Shown here piece after piece: positions 11,301-20,800 of a stretch of 64,000 nucleotides of DNA (positions are counted from its first letter, which is position 1; every line of letters starts with the position of its first letter). The DNA lies in assembly GCA_950295325.1 (NCBI GenBank), contig OX485804.1, positions 51,450,429 to 51,514,428 of the forward strand. The letters run 5' to 3'. This DNA comes from Polytrichum commune. Taxonomy: Eukaryota > Streptophyta > Polytrichopsida > Polytrichales > Polytrichaceae. The notes under the pieces were generated by a model. It did no database searches. It had not been told where the DNA came from and worked only from the letters and a program-made list of their open reading frames with translations. Position numbers and translations under genes: made by a program.

Positions 11301-14300
11301 GTTTACAAAATATCTTATGCGCGTGTTCTAGGGCGGTTTTAACTAGTTTAGTGGGTGGGGCATAATAGTACTTGAATTCATCATTTGTCATGAGGTGCGT
11401 GCCATTGGGGTGCGTTATGTGTTTTAGTTCGGTTATGTTGTGTAAAATTAATTTATGTAAGTATTTGAGGGAAGTGGTGGGAGTTAGTGTGGGTATATGG
11501 TGTGCTTGACTCATCCATTGTGTCTCTAATGGCGTAGGGTGAAGGGGGAATTTTGCAAGTGTACTTCTAAGGTGAGTGTCACTAGTTTTTTTGAGTAGGT
11601 ATAATGTTCTAGTAATTGGTGATCTCATGCAATCATGTGGGGTTATTCGTGGTAAGTGGAGTGATCCGCCATGTTTGGCAAGGATATGTTTGGTTACTCC
11701 ATTATATATTCTTCCAAGTCTTCCTTGGTCGTTGAGGGCATTGATGAGTTGTTCTCCGATACATGTTATATAGGCGTTTTTTAGTGAGAAAGCTTCGGTG
11801 CCGAACATATTTTGTGGAAGTTGTGTAACGGCGTTTGATAGGCATTTCAGGAGGCCACATATATTTTTGTGTAGGGCAATTATTCTTTTATCTAGTTTTT
11901 TAATAGCGGGAAGTGAGTATGGGACGGCATAAAAGCTATAGGCTATGCCGGCTCTTATGACTGTGTCAACCATTTGTATTTTTTGCTTCATGGTGGCTGG
12001 GCATGTGGTTAGGAGTTTACATTGTTTGATTAGTTTGGTTGTTGTGATGTGCGTTTGTGTTTTCCATTGTAGTGATGGAACTAAATTGATTCCGAGGTAA
12101 ACATATGGTTCGTATTGGCTTAGTATCGGTATTGGTTGGTTTCGGAAGTTAATATTGATGGCCGTTAAATGTGTTTTAAAGGCTTGTGCATTTAGTTTGG
12201 ATTTATTTGGGCATCCTGTGATTGCGCATTTCGGGATGCCAAGGTCCATTCCGGCCCATTCGCAATATTTATCTAGCTTGTTCAATTGTTGTTGGATGGA
12301 TGTCGTATTGTTGGATATGACCGCTAGGTCGTCCGCATAGGCCGCGGAGCTTAATTTTGTATTAGAGGTTTTAAAGGTGTATCCGTGGGGTCCGCGTTGT
12401 AGCCATCTAAGTAATGGTTCGAGAAAGATGATGAAGAGGTAAGGACTTAGCGTATCTCCTTGTATGGTTCCCCTTTGTATGGGTATGGGTAGTGTTTTAT
12501 CGAAGTATTCCCCGATAAATGTGGTGGTTGATTGTGAATAGATATTTCCTACTAGTGCTACGGCATCTTGCGGATAACCGAGGTCTTTCATAATGGCGAG
12601 GAGTCTAACATGGTCGATAGAGCCAAAGGCATTTTTGAAGTCTATGTATAGGATGTAGATGTCTTGGTTAGTGAGTCGTGCATCTTCTAATGCGGCGATG
12701 AGGGTTTGAAGTTGTCGGGCGGTGCATCTTTCAGCTCTAAAGCCCTCTTGGCTATCATGTAGAATTTGGTGTTTTTCCCCGTATGAGGAGAGTATACTAG
12801 TGAGCGTGCTAGTAAATAATTTGTAAATAGTGTTGGCAAGTGCAATAGATCGATGGTTGGTGAGGTGATGGGGGTTGTCTTTTTTGTATAAGAGTATCGT
12901 AAGGCTCGTTTTCCAAGCTTCAGGTATTTGTTTTTGTTTATAACAGTGGGTAAAAAATAATAGTAGAAGCTTGTGGAATCTTGGCGGCATATTTTTTAGT
13001 ATAGTGTTAGGAATTTGATCGGGTCCCGGCATTTTTCCATTGGTAAGGTTTTTAAGACATATATCGTATGTTTCTTGGTCTAGGTATGTGTGTAAGGGGG
13101 TTAAGGCTTCGCCTCTCTTTTCTATAGTAAATCCGTTGAGGTCGTGCCACGGATATTGTCTAACTCCACATAGGCATTGTTGTGGGTGATCGGGTTGATA
13201 ATGACATGTTGGGACGGTTGGTCTATTGCTTATGGATTGTTGCACATGTATTTCTTGTGCGATGTCTGTGGGGCTTGTAAGGATATTATTGAATCGGTCT
13301 ATTAGGCAGTCTAAGGGGGGGGTGTCAATATTCTTGAAGACTTTTCTATTAATTTTCTTGGGACTTTTATCATATAATTGTTGGTATTTGCATATGGCTT
13401 TTTTGATTTGTTGGGTTGTGTAGTTTGTTGTTATTTTGCGGGCTTTGTTTTTAGCTTCTTTGGCGATGTTGGCTAAGTTGGCTAACCATGTTTCGTATGG
13501 GTGGGAAAGATGTGGAGGTGGGGGTATAGTGACAGAGGTATGGTTGTTAATTTCTTGTGTGATAATGGGGTGAATTCGCCAATTTGGGTTGTTTTTTATA
13601 ATATATATTGTTTTTCTAATAAGATGGTAGGTAGATAGATGTATTTTCCATTTTTTTTGGAGTTTCTTTGGAAGGTAGCCTCCTTGTTTAGCAATTTTGT
13701 TTGATAGCGTGGGAATGGGTGGGGCACTACATGTTTCTAGGACGGTGGTTGTAATGTTGTCGGTGAGGAAACTTATTGATTGACATGCTAGTTGCCATTG
13801 TTCATTTGTCAAGTGGTAATTTTCTAACAATTGTATGAGCTCGTCGATTTGGTTTGAGTTGTCCTCGAAAAATTTAGTGTGGAAGGTTTCTAGGTTTTCC
13901 TTGGGTATAGGGTTGAATATCCTAGGTGGTGGGTCGGGGGTTGTGATTGGTTCTCTTGCTATAAGTGTGTTTGGGGGTATTCGGAGTTGTATAGGTAGAT
14001 GATCGGAGTTTAGGTGTGTTGTTTGATTTGTAGTTGAGGTGAATTGGTGGTTATATGGGGTTTTGATGTAAAATCCATCTATTAGGTTATTTTGTGTGTA
14101 ATTATGTCCTCCTTGTCTTGAAAATGTTGTGTTTGTCGGGATGTATGTTAGTTCTAGATTGGTTGTAAAGGATCGCCAAAGGTAATCTTCCGGTTGCGGC
14201 GGTGTGGTTTGTTGGTCGTTTTGTCTTCCAATCAAAGCAACGTCTCTATTAAAATCTCCACATAGGATGTATGCGTGATTAGGGTGTGTATTGATTTGAT

Positions 14301-14853
14301 GAGTGATGTTAGTTTGTATGATGGGGATGAGAGGTAGGTCCTCCTTATGCGAAGGCATATATAAATTAATTAAGAGCCATGGTTGTAAAGGTTGGTTTGC
14401 TATGCGCGTTACTTGGAGGAATGGGGATATGTTTGCGGGGGTGGGAATTTTGGAAAGATTACCTAGAAATGCATGTTTGTTGTGTATTAGTAGTAGTAGT
14501 CCTCCTCTATATCCTCTATATGTCATTCGTTGGCGTGTGATTCTTGTGATGTTGTGTGTGTTGTTGAAGAAAAGTTTGTATTGAGGGAATAGGTGTTGTA
14601 TATATTTTGTGGATTTAGTGGCGGAAAGCTTGGTTTCTTGAATGGTGATGATTAATGGGGGTTGTTGGGGGTCCGTGATTAGTTCTTGTAGACATGGCAT
14701 GGCAGTGTTTAGTGAGGAGGCATTCCAGGTTATGGCGTATGATTCTTGACTAGTTAGCGGGACCGGGTTGGGCGAGGGTGTTGAATGGTAAGTAATGGGG
14801 GGGGTAGGACGTGTGTATTCATTTATAGGTTCGTTATATCTTAGTGCCTCCAT
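8350..14853 (-). CDS. LINE ORF2b: APE endonuclease, reverse transcriptase, RNase H, candidate RLE-like nuclease (2167 aa)
   Basis: Replication polyprotein. Residues about 38-295 are an APE-type endonuclease (WNASSL, IQETK, CGDFNRD at 198-204, SDHLPI at 283-288). RT spans about 590-890: LYIDFKNAFGSIDH at 735-748, QGDTLSPYLF at 798-807, and the catalytic YADD at 839-842. Residues 1000-1480 are unassigned. About 1489-1545 (KVFGSIGTAFQHKW... then an AHPHTEKD and ITILITTDPNWY block) is a separate module, perhaps distantly PCIF1-like. RNase H is at about 1680-1820 with Asp1684, Glu1730, Asp1755, His1804 and Asp1814. A C-X2-C-X9-H-X4-C motif lies at 1944-1962 and a C-X-C-X4-C-X-C cluster at 2019-2028. 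Next come KPDIL (Pro2034-Asp2035) and VQFIEFTYCND (Glu2062), with KYQ at 2081, resembling the restriction-like endonuclease of RLE-type LINEs, although the usual Lys is absent. The ATG lies 6 nt after the preceding in-frame stop. The ORF is intact. The RLE and PCIF1-like calls are tentative. Confidence 0.9.
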   Translation of the reverse strand: MEALRYNEPINEYTRPTPPITYHSTPSPNPVPLTSQESYAITWNASSLNTAMPCLQELITDPQQPPLIITIQETKLSATKSTKYIQHLFPQYKLFFNNTHNITRITRQRMTYRGYRGGLLLLIHNKHAFLGNLSKIPTPANISPFLQVTRIANQPLQPWLLINLYMPSHKEDLPLIPIIQTNITHQINTHPNHAYILCGDFNRDVALIGRQNDQQTTPPQPEDYLWRSFTTNLELTYIPTNTTFSRQGGHNYTQNNLIDGFYIKTPYNHQFTSTTNQTTHLNSDHLPIQLRIPPNTLIAREPITTPDPPPRIFNPIPKENLETFHTKFFEDNSNQIDELIQLLENYHLTNEQWQLACQSISFLTDNITTTVLETCSAPPIPTLSNKIAKQGGYLPKKLQKKWKIHLSTYHLIRKTIYIIKNNPNWRIHPIITQEINNHTSVTIPPPPHLSHPYETWLANLANIAKEAKNKARKITTNYTTQQIKKAICKYQQLYDKSPKKINRKVFKNIDTPPLDCLIDRFNNILTSPTDIAQEIHVQQSISNRPTVPTCHYQPDHPQQCLCGVRQYPWHDLNGFTIEKRGEALTPLHTYLDQETYDICLKNLTNGKMPGPDQIPNTILKNMPPRFHKLLLLFFTHCYKQKQIPEAWKTSLTILLYKKDNPHHLTNHRSIALANTIYKLFTSTLTSILSSYGEKHQILHDSQEGFRAERCTARQLQTLIAALEDARLTNQDIYILYIDFKNAFGSIDHVRLLAIMKDLGYPQDAVALVGNIYSQSTTTFIGEYFDKTLPIPIQRGTIQGDTLSPYLFIIFLEPLLRWLQRGPHGYTFKTSNTKLSSAAYADDLAVISNNTTSIQQQLNKLDKYCEWAGMDLGIPKCAITGCPNKSKLNAQAFKTHLTAININFRNQPIPILSQYEPYVYLGINLVPSLQWKTQTHITTTKLIKQCKLLTTCPATMKQKIQMVDTVIRAGIAYSFYAVPYSLPAIKKLDKRIIALHKNICGLLKCLSNAVTQLPQNMFGTEAFSLKNAYITCIGEQLINALNDQGRLGRIYNGVTKHILAKHGGSLHLPRITPHDCMRSPITRTLYLLKKTSDTHLRSTLAKFPLHPTPLETQWMSQAHHIPTLTPTTSLKYLHKLILHNITELKHITHPNGTHLMTNDEFKYYYAPPTKLVKTALEHAHKIFCKPPYHNQCLNTCLTHTTPNTLKDAYKIQNHHINTSLSRHNIHPMPPPLPEYPKPPLHIQQNHIQFPIQSIINDHPHTYKDKHKITKHYTSYLCQWVLPNETKYHKWLPQRDLFPWNNQNTINHNILLLTQYYTQKQHQHFTNILQINFSEAQMRDTRYVRPPQDIPLCHIHINECNPDNDIECTQHTIQSQYGESHIYDNDGRHLITIPELRLQWLWEQYQNALNKPHNLEPPIQSFEKEVAWLYQRYKYRMPKNDPLKLSQYTLPNAIIENIIDSFHITHSYFSSPITCPTTLKQFSSPFSRDKVFGSIGTAFQHKWAGMGYAHPHTEKDTQQALHWARLAAKHNPDTITILITTDPNWYHNLNPHEGPFPDSHVISLFKADTIAYDEPTIPPELRTNPRTENHDIRILCIHHKHTSPGSCEYANRMDTISTTLQIPTSFHTPALPTPINTLVNRSKTWSQLIYPPPHPLTNQTSNTPIYTNQDICLPLKYHPQFCYYTDGSFMPPKEITRGHWRREKAGYGIYNPFKNLKITERLPGLQNILRAELMAIHHTLHLLTTTYRNEPAHIFTDCLNVLYLLNTQTKHPTLHNSHPDKKILESIVKMLQSRTQTTTLHKVKAHTNIQGNEQADKLAKLGCELEHRDAIATHEHAHPTPYYLQKDWWHSMQETLDKGPIRHLGKYIIKHDKKHNLSILATQTHQLHKWLDNKDIDKTLSNDFWTNPAISDKQKTCLVKFRTGQYMGQARKQLFFGRIAYPSHTCNICNSLEADTWLHILLKCKQQHIHALITKRHNKAVWEIRKLLVSNKITRHYILMNAGTYNELPQDNTVPTWLLPCTCGTQRCHCNARLKPDILCIIGHPYDSPPPEAPTPEITVQFIEFTYCNDRFSTETINQKITKYQPLINNIIAKGWNIAPLIVLASGARATTHIPSMNELETKLKLPTSQIRNTFKQLNIIAIQYAHSILIHKRRIENRQPITDLQNHN

Positions 14854-14862
14854 TAGTAGTTA
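14851..14862 (-). promoter_or_regulatory. In-frame stop/restart junction between LINE ORF2a and ORF2b
   Basis: On the - strand the ORF2a stop TAA (14862-14860) is followed by CTACTA and then ATGG (14853). The downstream ORF is in the same frame, so a single stop codon separates them. A stop followed by CTA is a known leaky context for UGA in some RNA viruses; whether UAA-CUA leaks here is unknown. Re-initiation at an ATG 6 nt past the stop is an equally good explanation. Confidence 0.6.
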
Positions 14863-17800
14863 TCGTGGTAGATATGGGAATTTTTCTTGTAATTTTTCCA
14901 TATTAACGGAGTTATGGTCTAGATGTATATAATCATATAATTGTTTGTGTATTGTGTTGGGAGGGGTGATAGTGTCTTTATATATATGACAAAATTGTGT
15001 ATATGGGTGTGGGGTGTCTATGTGTCTTTCTGGTGGGTTTTGCAATCTTGACATTCTTTCTAATAGTTGAGATGTCCATTTTTGTATTGGTTGGTGGTGT
15101 AGGAGTGTGTTACATGTTAGAGTGGAGGGACTAATGGTTACGGTTATTGCATAGATGACCCTTGGGGGAGGATGGTGATTATATTGTTGTATGTGATTAT
15201 ACAAGTATGGGAGGGAGTGTATTATTTGTGTATGTAGCGGATGTGTGTTTTGGAAAAGGGGTTTGAATGTTTCGGCCAAGTGTTGGTATTCTGGGTGGAA
15301 TTTGATCGTACTTGGTAGGAAATATGTTGTTTGTCTTCTCTTGTGGTCAGGGGGGTGTGTTTTTAATAGGTCAGGCATAGGTCCTGGGTTAGGGTGGATG
15401 TCACCTCCTAGTAATATGATTATGGAGTTGTTCCATGTATAGTAGTGTGTAACTTTATTTTTTGGATGTTTGAGGTGGGTGTGGGTTGTGTGACGGATGG
15501 TGCTTATATGTGTTATGAAGATTATAATTGGTGTTTGGAGTGTGGATTGGTTGAGTGGGATGGGTTGGATGGTGTTATGGGTGTTATATGTGTGGTTGGG
15601 GTGATTATATGAGAGGGTGGTTGTAGCTTTATGGTATAGGTGGTATGTGTGGTATCCATAAAATGCTTTTAGTGAAGTGGTATGTGGGGTTAGGATGGTG
15701 ATGTGGGTGAACGTGCATGAGAGAATAATCATGGTGATTATTATGTAAACTCTTTGTGTGTATTCTTTGGGGAGGTTTTTGAGGATGGTTGAAAGCGGCC
15801 CCGGGTTTAGTTCAATGTCTCCGTGGAGGAGTATGAGTGTAGAGTTGTTCCAAATGTAGTATGTTATGATTTTAATTATTGGTTTTTTGTGGTGTGTGTG
15901 TGTTATGTAGTAGAAGTTGCCTATATGTGTCATTATATTAATGGGGGTGATTGTGTGGGTTGTGTTGTTGTGATTTGTGTATAGGTTGTGTATTTGTTTA
16001 TGTGTGGTGTATGTACATATGTGTGATAGTGGGCCCGGGTTAAGTTGTATATCTCCACATAGAAGAATGAGTGTGGAGTTGTTCCATGTGTAATATTGTA
16101 TGTTTTTGGTTTTTGGGGTTTTAAAATGTATGTGTGTTATGTGATAAATATTGCCTATGTTGTTGATGTTGTTTATTAGTGTGTGTGGGAAGTGGTAGGA
16201 GTTGTTGTTTGTGTGGCGAGGCCGGTAGGCCGAGGCCATTGTATGTTGTGGGTGTGATTGTAACGCGTGTTTAAATTGGTGGCTAGTGTGGGGATGAAGT
16301 TGTGTTGGGTTGTAGAAATTGGGGTTATTGTTTGGTTGTGATTTAAGAGTTAGGTGTTTAGGATGGGGTATGTATGGTTTGTTGGTGTAGTGGTCAATTT
16401 CTACAAAGGAGATATTTTGTGTCTTTAGCAATATTGTATCGATAGGTAGATGAAGGGCGGATATTGTAGATATGCGTCGTGTCCATATTGTGTGTATATT
16501 AGGGGCAAGCGAGTAATTATTAAGGATAGGATAATGATGAGCATTCTTCATAGGTACGAGGTTTCCTATTGGATATGTCTTGGGTAGTGTGGGTATGCGA
16601 ATGAGGTGGTTGTGTATGTAGAGTGAGGTTGTAAGTGTTGTAAGAGGATGAATACAGATGGATGAAAGCTTTTGGACAGTATGTAGGTGTGAACCTCTAG
16701 AACTACCTGGTATGGTAGCTGAGGAGTATTTATATGTATATTTGCAATAAAATATTGTATTTAGGACAGGTGTCTCCATCTGTGTACACCTACGTGCTGG
16801 CCATACCTAACCAGGTCGTTACTACTATAGATACCCTCGGGATATCCGGTACCTAATGTATCTAGTGTATGTTAATCTCTCTATACCCTCGGGATATCCG
16901 GTCCAGGTAGCTTAGCTTTAAGTCTTAACTAATCTGATATCCTGGATTAAGGACCAGGGTCCTACTTAATCTGATACCCTGGAGTAAGGGTATCCACCCT
17001 AAGCCTCAGATGGCTTTTTCTCTTAAGCCTCATATGGCTAGTTTAAATACATCAGATTGTTTTAGCTCTGATTCTTCTAACACTCCTCCTCAAGCTGATG
17101 GATTTAACCTCGTTAAAAACTCTTCCAAGCAAAAACCCGATGTGGGATAAAAATCTTGGATAGAGAAAAGAGTGTTAAACTTCAGCTGAGGTAATGTCAT
17201 GAATTGTTCTAAGTCCAGCAGCGTATACAAATTTCTTATGCTTGTAAGCTGGAAGTGCCTTTGTCAGCATGTCTGCAATATTATGTTCAGATTCTATTTT
17301 AACAATCTCTAATTGTTTCTGATCTATCAGATCTTGACTAAATCCAAAAATGTGTGGACTAACATGTTTGGTTCTATCAGCCTTTATGAAACCATATGCC
17401 ATTTGCCTAACACAAGCAGAGTTGTCCTCAAATATTACAGTTGGCATCTTCTTAATTCTAAGGTTGCATTGCTGGTTCAAAATCTGCTCCAATGTGCGCA
17501 GCCACACCACCTCTCGTGCAGCCTCATGAAACGCCAATAATTCAGCGTGATTTGTTGAAGTGGCCGTGACTGTCTGTTTAGTTGATCTCCAAGATATCGG
17601 TGCACCACTTTTCAGGAATATATATCCGGTTTGTGACTTTCCTGCATTCAAGTCAGTTCTAAACCCGGAATCTGCAAAACCTTGGATTTCAGAATTGTTA
17701 GTCTTGTGGTAGAACAACCCAAGATCAGATGTCCCTCGGAGGTATTTCAAAAGGTGTTTTACTCCGTTCCAATGCCTTATTGTAGGGTTCTGGCTATGTC

Positions 17801-20800
17801 GGGCTAGAATACTTGTAGCAAAAGCAATATCAGGTCTTGTGTGGGTTGCTAAGTAAGTAAATGCACCAATTGCTGTGAGGTATTTTGGTTTATCTATTAT
17901 CTCCTCCTCCTCCTCACGAGGTTGGTAAGGATCATCATGGGTCTTACTGCGCCCAATCATGGGGGCTGCCAATGGATTTGCTTGATCCATTTGAAAAAGT
18001 TTAAGTACTTTTTCGACATAGGCTTTCTGATGTAATAGGATGCCCTCATTGGAATAATGGATTTGCAATCCTAAACAATATGAAGTCTGCCCCAAGTACT
18101 TCATGTCAAAATTCTGAGTTAGAATTTTCTTTGCATACAGACACAATTCTGGTGTGCCTAAAATGTTTAAGTCATCTACATAAACTGCTAGGATGACAAA
18201 ATCTGAATTTCTGGTATAAGTAAATATGCAAGGTAGGGTGTTATTATGGATAAAACCTTGTGAAATCAGAAAGTTACAAAGGTGGTGGTACCAGGATCTA
18301 CCAGATTGTTTCAGGCCATATAAGGCCTTACAGATTCTAAGGCCTGTAAATTTTCCAGGTTGAGGGTTAGGTGTTGATTTCAGAAAACCAGGAGGAGGGT
18401 TCAGGTATATTTTAGTATCTAAATTACCATGCAAATAGGCAGTTACAACATCCAGTAGATACATTTTCAATGAAAACTGAATTGATAAGGCTAAAAGATA
18501 TCTGAATGAGACTGAATCCATTACTGGGGAATATGTTTGGTCATAGTCAATCCCTGGTCTTTGGGTAAATCCTTGAGCTACAAGTCTGACTTTATATCTA
18601 AGTACTTTCCCTTCTGAATCTAGTTTTCTAGTGAAGATCAGTTTGTGGCCTACAGGTTGTTTTTCTAAGTCTGTGGCTAATTCTCCGAATACTTGGTGTT
18701 TTCGCAGGGATGAGTATTCGGTTTCTATAGCTAGTTTCCAATTGGGCCAATCTGGTCTGTTCATGGCCTCGGTTAATGTAGCAGGGTCTGGTTTTGAGTC
18801 TAAAGACTCAGTTGTAAGTATGATTTTGGGTAATTTGGCTGGTTTGGGATTTATTGGGACTGGTTCAGATCTATTTCTGTATAAAGTGTGGCCAGTTCCA
18901 GGTAATGGGTTTCTAATAATGCGTGATTGAGTAGAGAATCCGTCAGGGGTATTTTCAGCTAATGCGCGAAGGTTAAGTAATTTTAGGACTTCGGTATTAG
19001 GTAAAGAGGTAGGTGGGTCTGGGTTTGAGGTTAAAGTCTTTGGTGCACCAAAGTTCAGGGGTGTTTGGGTGGAGGATTGGGGTAGGCTTGGGAATTTGTT
19101 TTCGATAAATCTACAGTTCGCGAATCTGGCTTTGTATAAGGCTTGGGTTTTTGGGTCAAGGTATCGGATTATAGATTGAGAATCAAATCCAACATAGATA
19201 CCTTCTTGGCGGTGTGCGCCAATGGTGTATCTTTTTGGATCAGGTAGGGGTATCCATACCTGACAGCCAAACACACGAAGGTGTGATACATTGGGTGGCC
19301 TACCTGATAATAATTCATAAGGTGTTTGGGTGTTCAGCAGGGTTGGTCTCAGCTTGAGTAGTGAAGCTGCATGTAAGACAGCATGTCCCCACATGTTAGA
19401 TGGCATTTGAGCATGTAAAAGCATTGGTCTTGCTACCAACTGAATTTTCTTTACATATGCTTCGGCTAGGCCGTTCTGGGCATGCTCATATGGGACTGAG
19501 TAAGTTAGTGTAATCCCATTAGCTACACAATAATCTTCGAATGCGTGAGATTTAAACTCTTGTGCATTATCCATACGAAGATATTTGATGGGATTTTCAG
19601 GGAAATGGTTTTTGTAGCGTAATATGATCGCTAACAATCTGGGAAAAACCATATTTCTGGTGGGGAGTAAGGCTACCTCAAAATGACTCCCCGATGCGTC
19701 AGCTAGGACAAAGTAATATCTGAATACTCCTGATGGTGGGTTTATTGGACCACATATATCCCCATGTAGTCTATGGAGGGGAGGAGGTAATTCAGTAGGT
19801 AATGTCCATTGTGACGGTTTTTTAATGTATTTTCCCTGAATACAAGCTACACACTCATGTGTTTTCTCAGCCTCTGTTGTGACTAGGTTATGACCTGTCA
19901 ATAGAGGAAGCATCCGGCAAAATACAGTCGTGCCTGGATGTCCTAACCTCTCATGCCATAAATCAAGCTTGGCTTTAGTATCTATAGATACTCCCTGCGC
20001 CAGGTTGCGGCGTATTGCTTCAGGGTCTCCAGCCCAAGCAGCCATGCACACCTCTTCCTCATCTATCAGGGAGATGGGGCTCACATTGTCAAGGGAATTT
20101 ATGACAATCTTGTATAGGCCGTCGTCTCCCGCTTTCGCGGTGGCAAGGATCGTCAGCCCTTGCTTGAGCTCCAGAACCTCTTCATCATTTTCTACCGCAG
20201 TAGAAACGTGGATATTCCTGGCCCTCAGATCCCGATAGCTGATCAGGCTCCTCGGGGCGTCTGGGGCGTACATTGCTCTGGGGCAATTGAGGGGGAATCC
20301 CCCGGGCAATATCACCGTTGCCCGGCCCTCCCGAAATATGATATTTCGGCTTCCGGCCATTGTCATGATTTTACAATGCTGCCAGGCTTCATCATTTCCT
20401 CTGAAATGGAAAAATTTGGGGTCTGTGAGGATAGTGTGGGTTGATGCACTATCTAGGAGAGCCTCATTTGGTTTTAATGAGTGCGTCTCATAGATAGTCA
20501 TGTAGTTTTCGAGGTCTTCGCTATTTGAAGTGGATTGGGGGTTCTCAAAATTGTATGTTTGACGGGGTTGGTTACGAAGCTGTTGTAGTTCTCTATACAT
20601 GTTAACCAGGTATGGTGGGGCCCTACAATCCTTAGCGAAATGACCTTTACGCCCACATTTATGACAATTACCTTGAAATTGTCTAGTTTGATCAGTCCTG
20701 GGTTTATAGGGTTGGGGTCGGGGCCTAGGTTGATCTCTCCTCACATTCATGTCCCTCTTAGCATACCCCTTATGTGTATCATTCTTGCCATAGGTTCGCA

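Noticed and set aside
14860-16779. 639-aa ORF taken as a native LINE ORF starting at 16779
   Set aside because: Its first 48 codons lie in the copia 3' LTR and recur at the 5' LTR. The true start is upstream of the insertion at 23551.
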